Source of the DNA: Temnothorax longispinosus | Lineage: Eukaryota > Arthropoda > Insecta > Hymenoptera > Formicidae | Length of the DNA: 64,000 nt | Assembly (NCBI RefSeq): GCF_030848805.1 | Contig: NC_092359.1 | Coordinates: forward strand, 726,001-790,000 | Reading direction: 5' to 3' | In this document: positions 39,250-49,984 of the stretch, in pieces | Numbering within the stretch: the stretch's first letter is position 1 | How the letters are laid out: the number at the start of each line of letters is the position of its first letter | The notes under the pieces: model-generated | What the model saw: the letters and a program-made list of their open reading frames with translations, nothing else | The model's database searches: none | What the model was told of the DNA's origin: nothing | Program-made: the position numbers and the translations under genes

Positions 39250-41385
39250 GATTCTACAATCCCTATTCACCGAGATGAGAACATGACACACAAACGGTAT
39301 ATACACACATCAATGCATAGACGCAGCACCGGAATGTATCACCACAATAGTACAACAACCACCAACCACCGCTCCCCCCAGTAGTCTGCGATCTCTCCGG
39401 AGACACGGAGACAGAAGTCGAGTCTCGAGTCAGTGGTGGGTCTAAGTTAGCTTAGTTCGACTTCAATGTCCGAGACACAGGCGACAGGCGGGATAAAGAC
39501 ATAAGACAGGGTTTACATTCGGAGCGCCGCGGGGGTCTAACCTCAATCAGACGTGACACTCGTGTCACAACGGTAGAGCGGTACTCACGACGACCACGAC
39601 GTCACGACACCGGCGTCACAGACGTCACAGATGTCACAGTCTCGTCACAGCGGCAACTGACATTTCGCGAAACATCACAGGATACTCGGGGCAGCCCGGG
39701 CAGCGCGCGTCTCGTCGATGCCTTCTCGCTTACGGACACTGTTTGTGTGTGACTTGAGTTGAATGAGACTACGCGCGAGTCCTTCCCGCTCCCTTTCTCT
39801 ACCGTCCTCGGGGTTCACAGGCAGACAACAAACAACAAACGTCCGTCGTCCGTGTGTCCGTGATCCGTCCCAACTCTCGACTTTCGACAGTCTCGACTCG
39901 CGGACTCGGACATGCGAAACGTCAGAGACACGTAAGGCACAACATTTCATCGAGCGGGAAGCGCGCGACTCGCAATCGCAACGTCGCGACGCGACGTACG
40001 CCACATGCGGAGTTCGCGAGTTTACAGGTGAATCAGGCGAATATCAACAATCAACCGAAAGACGCACACTCCATTATTTGTATTCGTCGCATTTGTTCCC
40101 CCCGAGCCCGAGCTCCCGAGACTCCGAGCTTCGAGCTTCGTGTGTTCGGAAAATGGACGCGACAGCCGAGAGCGTCGTTACCCCTCGGTTACCCCTCGCG
40201 ACTCGCGAGCACTCGCGCTCGCGACGCGCGAGTGTGCATCCGGATTCTCCCTCGCTCTCCCTCACTCCCACGAGAAAGGAAGACGGAGCGTCCGCGTGCG
40301 TAATTGCAGAACGCAACGTGATTGGTCCGCGAACGTAACAAATGACTAGATGGGGGCGTTTCGGGAAAATGACCGCGTTCAGTAAACAGTACCGTTGAGC
40401 CACGCACGTTCTGAGAAAAAGATTAAGTCAAGAATAATAAATTATATATATCGCAATTAATTTATGATTAACACTTTATCTGTATTATTTTATTAACACG
40501 AGTAAAATTAATAATTTTTTTATAATTGTTTAATATAGCGAAAAAATTAGATCAGGAATAATATAATTATGCAATTAGAAATTTTGCTTTAAACAGTTCT
40601 GCCTGCAGATGTTGATTGGAATTTGAGATACACTCTTTTCTATTTAGATTAATATAAATCTATTTATTGATATTATTAATTGATTTATTAATAATATATA
40701 AGTAGACTTATTATAAATTTATTATTAGTTGTAATATTATAACTATTATAATAATAAGATAATTAAAACAGTAAATGTTTTATTTATAAATGTACCTCGT
40801 ACATTGACGACTATCTGTTTATATTATATTGTTATATTGTTGCACTTAATTATTTATCTTATAATGATTTTTATAATACATCTATGCTGCGTTCCAAAAC
40901 TCATCCGAAAAAGATCTTCGACTTTCACTCCACCCAATTCTTTCGTTACGTTTATTTGACACCTTCCACTCTATCTGACACTTTAGCCATGCCCGAGGAT
41001 CGTATAATTGCATACAAGCGTAGCAGCGTTTCGAATATTTGACAAGGCGTGTCCATTACATGAAAAATTAGTACGAAACGTTTGCGTACTCTTTCAAGTA
41101 TGCGAGTGCGATAAGTGAGTTTATTTCTCTGAATACGTGTTTGTAATTAACTAGTGCCTTTAATATTGTAGCACAAAATTGTAAACTTGATAAAGATTTT
41201 CAGTATGAGTCATAATATACGTTTGTTACTAAATTTATATCATTGTTGTGTCATTTTTTTTTATTTGCTAATATGATTCAATTATTAAAACACTATAAAT
41301 TTATACAAGAAAAACTGGAGCATTTTTGGCAAGATATAAAACCAACGCAACTCGCTATTCTGTTTATGTGATGTTTCTGTTTCAG
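39250..41385. other. Divergent intergenic region between MIER1 and the tetraspan gene
   Basis: 39,250-40,410 is CpG-rich and carries the MIER1 5' UTR and probably its promoter. The leader just before the coding start contains two tiny upstream ORFs (Met-His-stop and Met-Phe-Ser-Ser-Arg-stop). From 40,430 to 40,880 the DNA is extremely AT-rich with no gene. 40,880-41,385 probably holds the first exon and promoter of the tetraspan gene on the plus strand. The long frames here (for example 39,763-40,338) are by-products of CpG-rich sequence. Confidence 0.55.
39598..39648. promoter_or_regulatory. Cluster of CRE/ATF-like half-sites
   Basis: Five GTCAC cores (TGACG- or TGAC-type on the minus strand) occur within about 50 bases, starting near 39601, 39615, 39624, 39633 and 39644. 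Two of them read GACGTCAC, a near-complete CRE (TGACGTCA). The spacing of 9-14 bases is close to one helical turn. A further pair is at 39550-39567. They sit in the CpG-rich 5' region of MIER1. Motif matches only; function is inferred. Confidence 0.5.
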
Positions 41386-41476
41386 AAGGAGTAAACACAG
41401 ATACATATCATTAATCACATAACGTACTATAAGGAGATTGTGTAACTGATTACCTGTTCAACGTCTCCATAATCTC
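41386..41476 (+). other. Non-coding 5' UTR exon of the tetraspan gene
   Basis: Bounded by a strong acceptor (GTTTCTGTTTCAG) and a GTAAGT donor, 87 bases upstream of the next acceptor (CAAGTAG|GTCAAG), which precedes the ATG by six bases. It contains no ATG. It is probably the second exon of the transcript. Confidence 0.55.
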
Positions 41477-41563
41477 GTAAGTATAAACGGACTATTATCG
41501 AAGTCTTTTGTTTCATTTGATACTTGATTGATTGTGCTTGATTTTGCTTGCAAGTAGGTCAAG

Positions 41564-42632
41564 ATGCATTATGGAAAGAAGTCTCCCAGCATGGGAACGC
41601 CGTCTGTGTATTCCCATGTAACCACCACTCGCAGCAGTGCAAATCTCAGATCATCGAGGTCCGCTCGCAGTGTAAAAATTCCTTGGTATCAAAAGCATAG
41701 AGTGACGCATGCTTTTATACTTGACATTCAAAGGGGTGCTATGTTCACCGCTATATTCTCATCGGTATGCGTTTAACGAAAGCAATCTTTGGGAATGCTT
41801 ACTTGTGGTTGAAGTAATATAGAATAAATATTATTACAGTGCCTGGCCTTTTTCACGATATGTACAGCTATTTTTGATATCTACTGTCTCTCACAAGCTG
41901 CGCCTGGCTCCACACACTATGGATATTACATCATATCATATGAATTTGTCTATGTGGGCAGTCAACATGGTAAGCTCTTTTTTTAATTAAAAAAAAAGAC
42001 AATTTTGTAAATAAGAACAAATTTTAAAAATTAATCAAGTCATAGAACTATATATTATTTGTCTTTTCCTTATTTTTGTTTTTTTTTTTTTCAGTTCGAA
42101 ATGCTCTAATCGTATTTGCACTGTTCTCCATGTTGGGTGGAATAGTCGTCTTTGTGACTTCTTTAATGTTGATCACAGCTCTGCGGAAAGAACATGAAAA
42201 GAAAATGGTGCCATGGCTGTATAGTTTTGCCATTTTCACTCTTTTCCGACTATTTGCTTTTATATTCTTCAGCATTGTAAACGACATGATATTTGCCTAC
42301 AATATCATGATGTGTCTTCTATGGATAGTATTTATCTGCATTTCTGCATATGGTTGGCTTATTGTATATTCTCTATATCTCGAATTAAGCGATCTAACAA
42401 GATTAGAAGATCTGGCTCATCTGCGGGTACGATATATTTACTTCATTATATTTTATACACCATAATTATAATACACATAACAAAGACTCTATAGTTATAA
42501 ACTATATAAATTTAAAACGTATTGTTTCAGATTGGTACAATGCAGTCTTTAAATGCATCAACGACACATTCTATTGCTGGTTCTCGACCTACAACGCCTC
42601 ATAGCGCAGTATCAACTATGCCCGTTAATTAA
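41564..42632 (+). CDS. Insect four-span membrane protein (pasiflora/DUF4728-like family)
   Basis: Four coding exons, 41564-41764, 41840-41969, 42095-42426 and 42531-42632, join in phase to give 254 aa. The N-terminal cytoplasmic part is Ser/Arg-rich (MHYGKKSPSMGTPSVYSH...RSARSVKIPWYQ). Four hydrophobic spans follow at roughly residues 57-82, 113-139, 151-174 and 178-205. The loop between spans 1 and 2 contains APGSTHYGYYIISYEFVYVG. The C-terminus (RPTTPHSAVSTMPVN) has several Ser/Thr-Pro sites. This layout matches a conserved insect tetraspan family, to which the Drosophila septate-junction proteins pasiflora 1 and 2 are related in my recollection. It also superficially resembles LAPTM4 proteins. 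A plasma-membrane or junction role is inference; the gene itself is certain. Confidence 0.85.
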
Positions 42633-44095
42633 TACATGAGACATAGTTTTATATACAGTAGATAAAAAAGGTATTTATAAATTTTTTTTAGATAATTTTT
42701 TACAAAGAAAAAAAATATTGCTATTTCTCTTTTTTTTCACAAAGAAAAAAAACTTTCTATATAGGTATCATACATACATATTTTCTATCTTAATACAAAT
42801 TTATTCTGATAAAAATGTTTTGCAATATCTCTTTTTTGTATAAAATTATTATTATAAAATGATTTGTATAAATACCTTTTTTGTCAACTAAATGTTTGAT
42901 ACATATTTTCTCATCTTATATATATTGAAACAAAATGATTAAACTAATTCTTCAAGTTAAACAAAGTCACTGCCGGCTGTATATATAGATTAGTACGCAC
43001 AAAGAATTTGTTAAAAAAGTTACATATAATTTTTGCAACTGTACTGCTTTTTTAACAATTTTACAATGAACAGACTAATCGATATGATATGTAACAATAC
43101 AAGTTTTATATATGTATTTTTATTTGACATTTGCTATGACATTCGCTAGATATGTTTGCGAACTTATTGCGATATAGTTCCGTCCATATATAAAAATTAT
43201 AAAATGAATTAGATTTAAGCATATATATCACAAGTATTTCTCTTATGATGTATATTAACGTATTCCGTCCACTTATACTATCTATAAAGCTATCTATAGA
43301 GCTTTCCTACGATATATTATCGTATCTTACTTATATTATCATATAAAAGCTTTCCTACAATATTATCGAAATGTTTGTTATTGAAATTAATATTATACTT
43401 ACATATTTGAAGAATATAATTATTATGCAACTATTTTTGTGACTAATTTCCAGGTGAACCAAAGAACAAAGATTAAGAGTAAGATAATACTTTATCTTTA
43501 ATCACATCCAATAAAATCTGAAATTTATAATTTTATTCTAAAGATAAGTTAAAATTATTTTTATCGTATTTAAAGGATAAATATACGAAGGCACACAATT
43601 GTGACATCGATAAATACATAATTCATCTCAAGTTGGTTATCAGTTAAAATCTTGTGAAACCGAACGAATCAGATTCTGCTATCTTTATATTAAGTTAATA
43701 AAAATTGTCAACTCATCTCACGCAATTTTTTAAGTATTAGATAAAACTGATTGGAACATTAATTAGGCGGAACGTGCATTTAAATATAGCCATAATATTT
43801 CTACACAATTTTTTGCGTTATTACTTTGGAATTATTTCTGCAATAATTTATTTATATAACTGGTAACAGTTACACTTTTGCACTAGATACTAGATACATA
43901 TGTCTCTCTCCAAGTATTTTAAGGTACAATATTCTCAGCACTAATCTTGTATGGCACTTTGTATAATCAATATCTGAAAAAAGTTCGTGACAGCAGAAAT
44001 ATAGGAATGATGACAAGTAAAAAATGAACTTTGTGCACGCTGGCTAATACAAGTATAAGCATCGTAGTATTTAAAGAAATACCAATTGACGAGTA
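42633..44095. other. 3' UTR and convergent intergenic DNA
   Basis: AT-rich DNA between the stop codons of the tetraspan gene (plus) and the two-span membrane protein (minus). AATAAA signals for the plus gene are at 43510-43515 and 43697-43702. A minus-strand AATAAA is at 43847-43852, about 245 bases after the stop at 44096. A short imperfect repeat (AGCTTTCCTAC...ATTATCG) occurs twice near 43,300-43,370. No other gene is seen. Confidence 0.6.
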
Positions 44096-44458
44096 TCAGA
44101 TGGAAATAGAAGTTTCATGAGTCGAAGGAATTGTTTGTGCATTATTAGTGGGTCTTATTGTTTCAGAGCTATGCCTCGACTTCAGAGATCTTTCACTCCC
44201 GGTAGCACGATCGTCCTCAGAATCCGTGTACGATTCCCGTTCCTCCCTGATAACTCGGCGTTCCCTCGAAGTGTTACCGTCTCCTGTTACTATGTGACCG
44301 ACTAACAAGATCGCTCTACCCAGTAAAGTTAACAGGAACACGCCGATCATCGACAAAGCTTGCTGGATTATACCGAGTGCCCCGGTAGCGACATACATAG
44401 CGATGGCCAGACACATGGCGAGGGCCGCGTGGCGATAATTATCGCCATTCGCTAACAC
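44096..44458 (-). CDS. C-terminal exon of a two-span membrane protein, unrecognised
   Basis: A 120-residue terminal exon opening in phase 0 after an acceptor (CGCGATTCAG|GTG) and running to a stop. It contains two clear hydrophobic spans, about residues 9-31 (HAALAMCLAIAMYVATGALG) and 36-57 (MIGVFLLTLLGRAILLVGHI), then a polar tail rich in Ser, Arg, Glu and Thr with likely phosphorylation sites (SYTDSEDD). There is no ATG near the exon start, so upstream exons must exist at higher coordinates; I did not find them. The span arrangement after VLANGDN is loosely reminiscent of ninjurins, but the usual ninjurin motifs would be in the missing exons, so I assign no family. Confidence 0.6.
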   Translation of the reverse strand: MLANGDNYRHAALAMCLAIAMYVATGALGIIQQALSMIGVFLLTLLGRAILLVGHIVTGDGNTSRERRVIREERESYTDSEDDRATGSERSLKSRHSSETIRPTNNAQTIPSTHETSISI

Positions 44459-45833
44459 CTGAATCGCGACGAAGGAAGTAAGTTTACGCGATATTTATTA
44501 TAACACAATCTGCTAAATTCACACGCGAGTTATATCGTTGTATGAATCCTTGCAATCTACCCCTATCTACCTATCTACCCCTCACTTGTTTCCTGTTCTG
44601 TCATTAGAAATACCGTGAAAATCGGTATCGCGTTTTCCTTAACGTTGTCGCAAAAAGTCCTCGCGATGTATTTTTCTAAGAATATCCAGGATTGAAATGT
44701 GAATAAATTTATTTTAAAAATCGGTAAAAAGTTAACAATTATTATGCTACGATAATAAAAAAAATTAATAATTACTTTAATATTTTTATATTCGAGCGAC
44801 ACGAGTTTGTACAAAAAATTTTGAAATGACTAATGGACGATAACGTTAATAAATCCTGCGAGATATTAAAAAGTCAAAGTACAAGACCGGCGATATTACA
44901 ATATTACTGATCCAATCAACCGGATTGAATAAGCGGTTCTTGAATGAAAATATTTCATATACAACCTATTGCTACTGCTGTTATAAAGATATCGATTATG
45001 CATATCTAACATATACGTTTCTGAACGATTTAATTAACTAATTATTTGTATATATGCGACGAAATTTTAAGCGAGATATATGTTTCAAATATAATGATTC
45101 ACTTTATAGATATGTATGGTGTTATTCTTTACACACCTTGCGCAATAGATAAAACGAGTTTACGCCTCATAAGGAGACAGAAAAATGCAGCAAAAAAAAA
45201 AAACATTAAAAGCCGATAAGCGCAAAAATATTATTGCAGCTGAAAATTACGTCCTATATTTCTGTATTATCTGTTAAAACTAATACAATGTTATTACATA
45301 AGAATTTGTGTTACGCAACGTTACGAGTATAGAGTCTGTCGCAAGTCGCAATTGTGTCTTTATTGTTATTTAAAACCTTGAAATGCAAGTAGATGACGTC
45401 ACGAAATGTCATTAAATGTATTTAACTTCGTCGCCTGAGTTGAAAATAAAATACGCGGGACACAGATGATCCACTTAGTTTAATCGGGCTTTATGAGCAT
45501 TTAACGTTTTTAGGGGTAAATGGGAAATTTCTTTTTTATCATTTTTTAATGTATTTCTTTTTATTTCTCTCTTGTTCTTTTCTTTTCTTTTAGCGGAAAT
45601 AACAATCTGCTACCAAATATTGCTCCAACTATGACGCATCTCCCTCGACGCCCTTGTAAAGGGGATGCGGAATTGCGGAGCAGACTCGCCGCGCCGCGAA
45701 GAGCGCGTCAGCGTATGCGCCAGTCGCCACCCGGCCAGGCCGTTCAACATCGTCCTCGCGGCTCGCGCTTCTAGAAATTATCGATTTCCGCAAGCTCAGC
45801 GTTCCTTGGTGGGAAATGACGCCATGAACGACT
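44459..45833. other. Intergenic or intronic AT-rich DNA upstream of the UCP promoter
   Basis: Should contain upstream exon(s) of the minus-strand membrane protein, but none could be identified. The minus-strand frame 45,629-45,943 overlaps the plus-strand promoter described separately and has no membrane span or domain. Confidence 0.4.
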
Positions 45834-45946
45834 ATCCATTGGGCGGCATCGACTTTGATCTTCCTCCATTGGTCGGCGAGCCGGTATAAACGGTGCTTAC
45901 TCGCAACTCCTTTCAGTTGTGTTGTTATCCACTCGCTGTACACTTG
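45834..45946 (+). promoter_or_regulatory. Composite core promoter and non-coding first exon, probably of the UCP gene
   Basis: Two inverted CCAAT boxes (ATTGG at 45838-45842 and 45868-45872) lie 30 bases apart. A TATAAA follows at 45885-45890. The arthropod initiator TTCAGTTG has its A at 45915, exactly 30 bases after the first T of the TATA box. A strong donor, CTTG|GTAAGTGG, sits 32 bases later, so exon 1 would be 45915-45946. The next plus-strand coding exon downstream is the uncoupling protein at 49985, which makes this its likely promoter. All elements are seen directly; assignment to that gene is inference. Confidence 0.65.
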
Positions 45947-48900
45947 GTAAGTGGCCCGTGATTTTTATTCTCTTACTATTCTTGCTATTTTCCAATTTGT
46001 TAATCCGCTAACGCCGCGCAGTCGAACGGCCGGCTATTTTCATTTCCATTTGCATACTTATTTCCGCGTTTACATTTTATTTTCCTCGTCAAATCCGAAC
46101 GATTCCTTCCTCTTTGATTTTTTAACGATACCACCAATTATCAAGAATGTTAAATGTATTAGCCGTGGGGAAATAGTTCTCTCATTACCATCAAATGTCT
46201 CGGCAAATTCGTCGTGTTTTATAACGTTTTCAAAGCCGATTGTAATTTTTGTAACACGCGTACGTTTATAGTAAAGCCAGATATTGAAATACGCAATATG
46301 ATTACGGCATCAACGATGCACCCTGTGCGTGAATGTGTGTGGGTAAATATCTGGCGTATCCTACCTTTATTTTATCACGGGATTTAACTATTCGATGGAA
46401 AATCAATGTTCGCTGACATCTGTATTGTAAATAACGTTCCGCGATTATTTCCGTGAACGGCGTGAACCCGCGGAGACGCGACAGCTGATTGCATATAATA
46501 CAAATCGATTCACAATGCAGATTTTTTTGCGAATACGACTGCTATTAGAAGTTTCGACTACATAACAAAAAACGTAACAAACAGAGCTGAAATCGACGAT
46601 CAATTTTATCAACGTGTGACACGACTGACTGATTCTAAGAAAAAAATTTTTTAAACAGTCGCTAATATGTTCGATATGCAATATCGATCTTTTTTTCTAC
46701 TTAATTTTGTTTGTAATTAAAAAAATGATGAAAAGTTTTCAAGAAACGTGATTCACACACGACGGTCCTAATTCTATCAATGCCGACTCTCGTTGCGGAT
46801 CAGTCTTTTGGTTTTTTTTCTGTAGCGTAATATAACGGCTGCAAAATAATCCAGCATATACTTGACTAATTACAATTAGCGTTGACTGATGTCATCGACC
46901 CGTAACACGCGAAAATCTAATCGTCCGGCTGGTGCGGCCTGCAGTCTACGATGCCGCGAGTTGCTAATCGCGACAGAAGTTTTCCCACGCGCCGGCTGGC
47001 ATCGTTCGGTTCGAGTAAAAACATGTTCGCGAGTCATGCAGTGGCTTTGCGAGCAATTTAGCGAGTCGCATTGAAACGAACGAGAGGCGATGCCGATTCG
47101 TTGGCGAAGCAGAAACGCGGCACCCACGTAACGTGATGCAACTGATGCACCATGTCCGCGCTACGTCGATTCCGCAAAACACCCACGCCGCGCCGCGATA
47201 TACGACAAATAAGCCCGGAAGCAAATACTTTCACGTGCGATTTTTATTTTACTTCGTCGCACATGACCCGTATCCGTCATCCATCGATCCCGATTCTAGC
47301 GACGACTCGAAGCGGGAGGATTCTCTGAAAAATAATGCATAAACTCGAACTTGACTATGATCTAGGCTGAAATAATCCGCCCTTGCATTAAACGGTCAAC
47401 GGTCCCGTAAAAAGAAGAATTAAACGTAATTTTATGTCAACTGATGCAGTTTCAAGAAAATAAAGGAATAGAAGAAGTACAATTAAATATTTTAAAATTG
47501 AATTATATATGTATTATAATTATTATATACCACATAATGACGATTTTGGTAAATTTCGTATTGGAAAGCACAATGCCGATAATATCTCGCCATTCTTTCC
47601 ATGTGCAATGCACATATATTCCGCGCTTTTCTGTCAACGCGACAGGAACAATCAATACAAGTCTTTCGTTTCGCACCGGCGTATTCTCGCACAAGGATAC
47701 CGCAAGAATTCCGCATTTCTATCGAAGGCTATCCTGATTTCTTTGAAAGGACGACAACAACAAGCGAACGATTAATTCTTTATATTGAAAAAAAATAATC
47801 TGATTTGATTCGATTTACGTTATACCGGCGACATAAAATTATTCAAAAATCAAGTCTCTGTAAATTTTATTAGGTGCATCAAATTACAGTTAAGAACATT
47901 AAAGGTCGATGACGGTTCGAGTAAAACTCCATACCATCGTCGCTCGCAATGATAAACACGCGTGACGTTGCGGAGGCACGGCACCAACGCGATATGTCTT
48001 CGTCACGCGGTGAAAATAATTCAAACGTGGACTTTGCCCCGCATACTTTACGACCGCGACGAAGTTCGTTCTCTCACGATATATACGCAGTTTGTGTTGG
48101 TAAATTTCAAAACGCGCGAACGCAAGATGATTGTTGGACTATGTACTGGAACCCTCAGCTCGTTTGTTGCGTAAATGATCGTTTTAGTGGGACTTAGTCA
48201 ATCAGGTAGTCCATAAAACTCATTTGCAAAGTCGAAGAAGGAAATAAAGTGACAAATCTTCAAATGCCAGCTATCTCTCTCGAGTTTACATTTAAAAAAT
48301 CTCGAAGTTCGCCGACGCGTTTCCTCAGTTGACTGAATATATAGTGAATACTGATGCATACTGACAATGCATTGATTTCGCCGTATAATTGCTCGTTTAA
48401 GCTCAATAACAGATCAACCAGTCGCGATTGATATTCAATAAACGCCGTTCTATAAAACAAAACGATCGGACAAAGTCTGCCGATCGCGCTGCGTAGCGTT
48501 CTTTCTCGAACCCTACCATTTATTTAGTCTACTTATCCACATTTATCAATAATTTATACCGCGACATAGATATGGATATACGATCGTTAGCATTGCGATT
48601 TGAATTATTTTTGTCGACTGTCCCTTACGTGACGCGCCGCGCCGCATCCAAGCACAACGACGCCGAAGCGGCATATATATTATAACGAGACATATTATAC
48701 AAATACAAGATATTATACAATATGCGTATTGTTTAAGCGCCGAAACGTTAATAATTAAAATCGCGAATTAAAGCCATTGTACGTAACAAAGCTTTCTCCT
48801 TGAGCTCGAAGAATAATCGATTGTGATTGGTCTATTTTCTTACGGCCTTACGATTATGACTAAAACTTTGTTACGTGCAATGGCCTTTAAGCTCTCTGAG

Positions 48901-49587
48901 CCTCTCTCTCCCTCCGGTACTGGCAAGTTACCAAGCCGACCAAAGTTCTCTTCTCATGGCGTTCTATTTCGGTATCTGGCCATGCCGTAGCCAAGACTCT
49001 CTCTTTCGGAAGTAGAAACGAGGAGACGTCCGACGCAGCATTACGCGGCTTCTACATGATCGTGGGAAACCCGTCGTCGACCTAATTGGCGAGACGCGTG
49101 TGTCGTGATAACGACGGCAGACGAAAACGGATATATTATCTGTTATTAATCGCGATTAGCATTACGGTACGTCATTACGATGGTCTCGATAGCCTTCATC
49201 CGGATATTGCAGGATCTTGTCGCGTGTGCTTGGTTTTGCGATAACACGATAGACATTCACGCAACTCACGCAAGAATGGATTTTCGACGCTGATCAATGG
49301 TCGCTAGGCGCACCACCTCGTTCGATGGTCATTGACCTTCGATACACATAAATGCGCAATCGAGTACGCTACCTTCGGTCGCGACGCAATTACGTCTCGG
49401 TATACTTTTACGCTTATCAGCCGCTCCATTTTTGTGACATTCAAATCGCACTTTGGTACCCACTCTCTCGTGGGATAAAAGTAGCGGCTATCGGCTTAGC
49501 GGTCGACAGTCGATCGCGTTCGCATCGAACCGATAGTTTCTCGTGTCAGAATATTGTACAACGTTTTTTTGCATCGTTTGTTCACAG
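45947..49587 (+). other. Presumed first intron of the UCP gene
   Basis: No coding exon on either strand could be supported. The only distinct structure is the TTAA-bounded inverted-repeat element at 48,768-48,890. If exon 1 at 45.9 kb belongs to the uncoupling protein gene, this stretch is its 5' UTR intron, ending at an acceptor such as TTTGTTCACAG|G (49,587). Confidence 0.4.
48768..48890. mobile_element. Candidate MITE with TTAA ends
   Basis: A 123-base element bounded by TTAA on both sides. Its terminal inverted repeats are about 23 bases long, with left core CCATTGTACGTAACAAAG and right core (reverse complement) CCATTGCACGTAACAAAG, differing at one base plus a one-base indel. The interior has no coding capacity. 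TTAA target duplication is the mark of piggyBac-type insertion, so this may be a non-autonomous relative. A copy number in the host genome would settle it. Confidence 0.65.
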
Positions 49588-49596
49588 GAAAATAGT

Positions 49597-49695
49597 ATGT
49601 ATAAAGAAGTTCACCATCAGGAAATCAAACACGAGTGCTCGCGGTCGGGAGGGCTCCACGCGTATCCCGATCACTTCAGGGAACCGTGCCTTTAA
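49597..49695 (+). promoter_or_regulatory. 32-codon upstream ORF in the UCP leader
   Basis: An ATG at 49597 opens a 32-codon frame (starting MYKEVHHQEIK) that closes at TAA 49693-49695, about 290 bases before the UCP start codon. A four-codon frame (Met-Asn-Thr-stop) follows near 49,713. If the leader exon begins at the acceptor ending at 49587, both lie in the 5' UTR. Mammalian UCP2 mRNA is known to carry an inhibitory upstream ORF of similar length, so translational control is a reasonable inference. Confidence 0.45.
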
Positions 49696-49984
49696 GACCA
49701 CCAGTTGGATTCATGAACACCTAAAAGTTCCTGTCCTCTGGTAGGACTCTGTATATAGTGTACATAGGATCGCTTGCCTAAAAAAAAGGGATCCCGCTGG
49801 AAGGAAAGGAGCGAGCTCGAGGGATCTCTCTTGTCACGCGGAGAAAAATTAGCCGGAAATTTATCCCAATTTATCCAGTCCTGCACGAGGTACTCACACG
49901 CACACCTTTACCAGCACGCATCAGCGATAATAAGGAGGAGAGAAATCTTGAAAGAGAAAAAGAGTGTATCGAACAGCGAAAATC

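Noticed and set aside
39763..40338. 191-codon plus-strand open frame upstream of MIER1
   Set aside because: Three overlapping frames of similar length on both strands in CpG-rich promoter DNA; Ser/Arg-rich with no domain.
44096..44458. Firm ninjurin assignment
   Set aside because: Only a loose resemblance around the first span; the diagnostic N-terminal motif is not present in the visible exon.
45629..45943. Minus-strand frame as the missing first exon of the two-span membrane protein
   Set aside because: It is the reverse complement of the CCAAT/TATA/Inr promoter, with no membrane span and no matching phase-0 donor.
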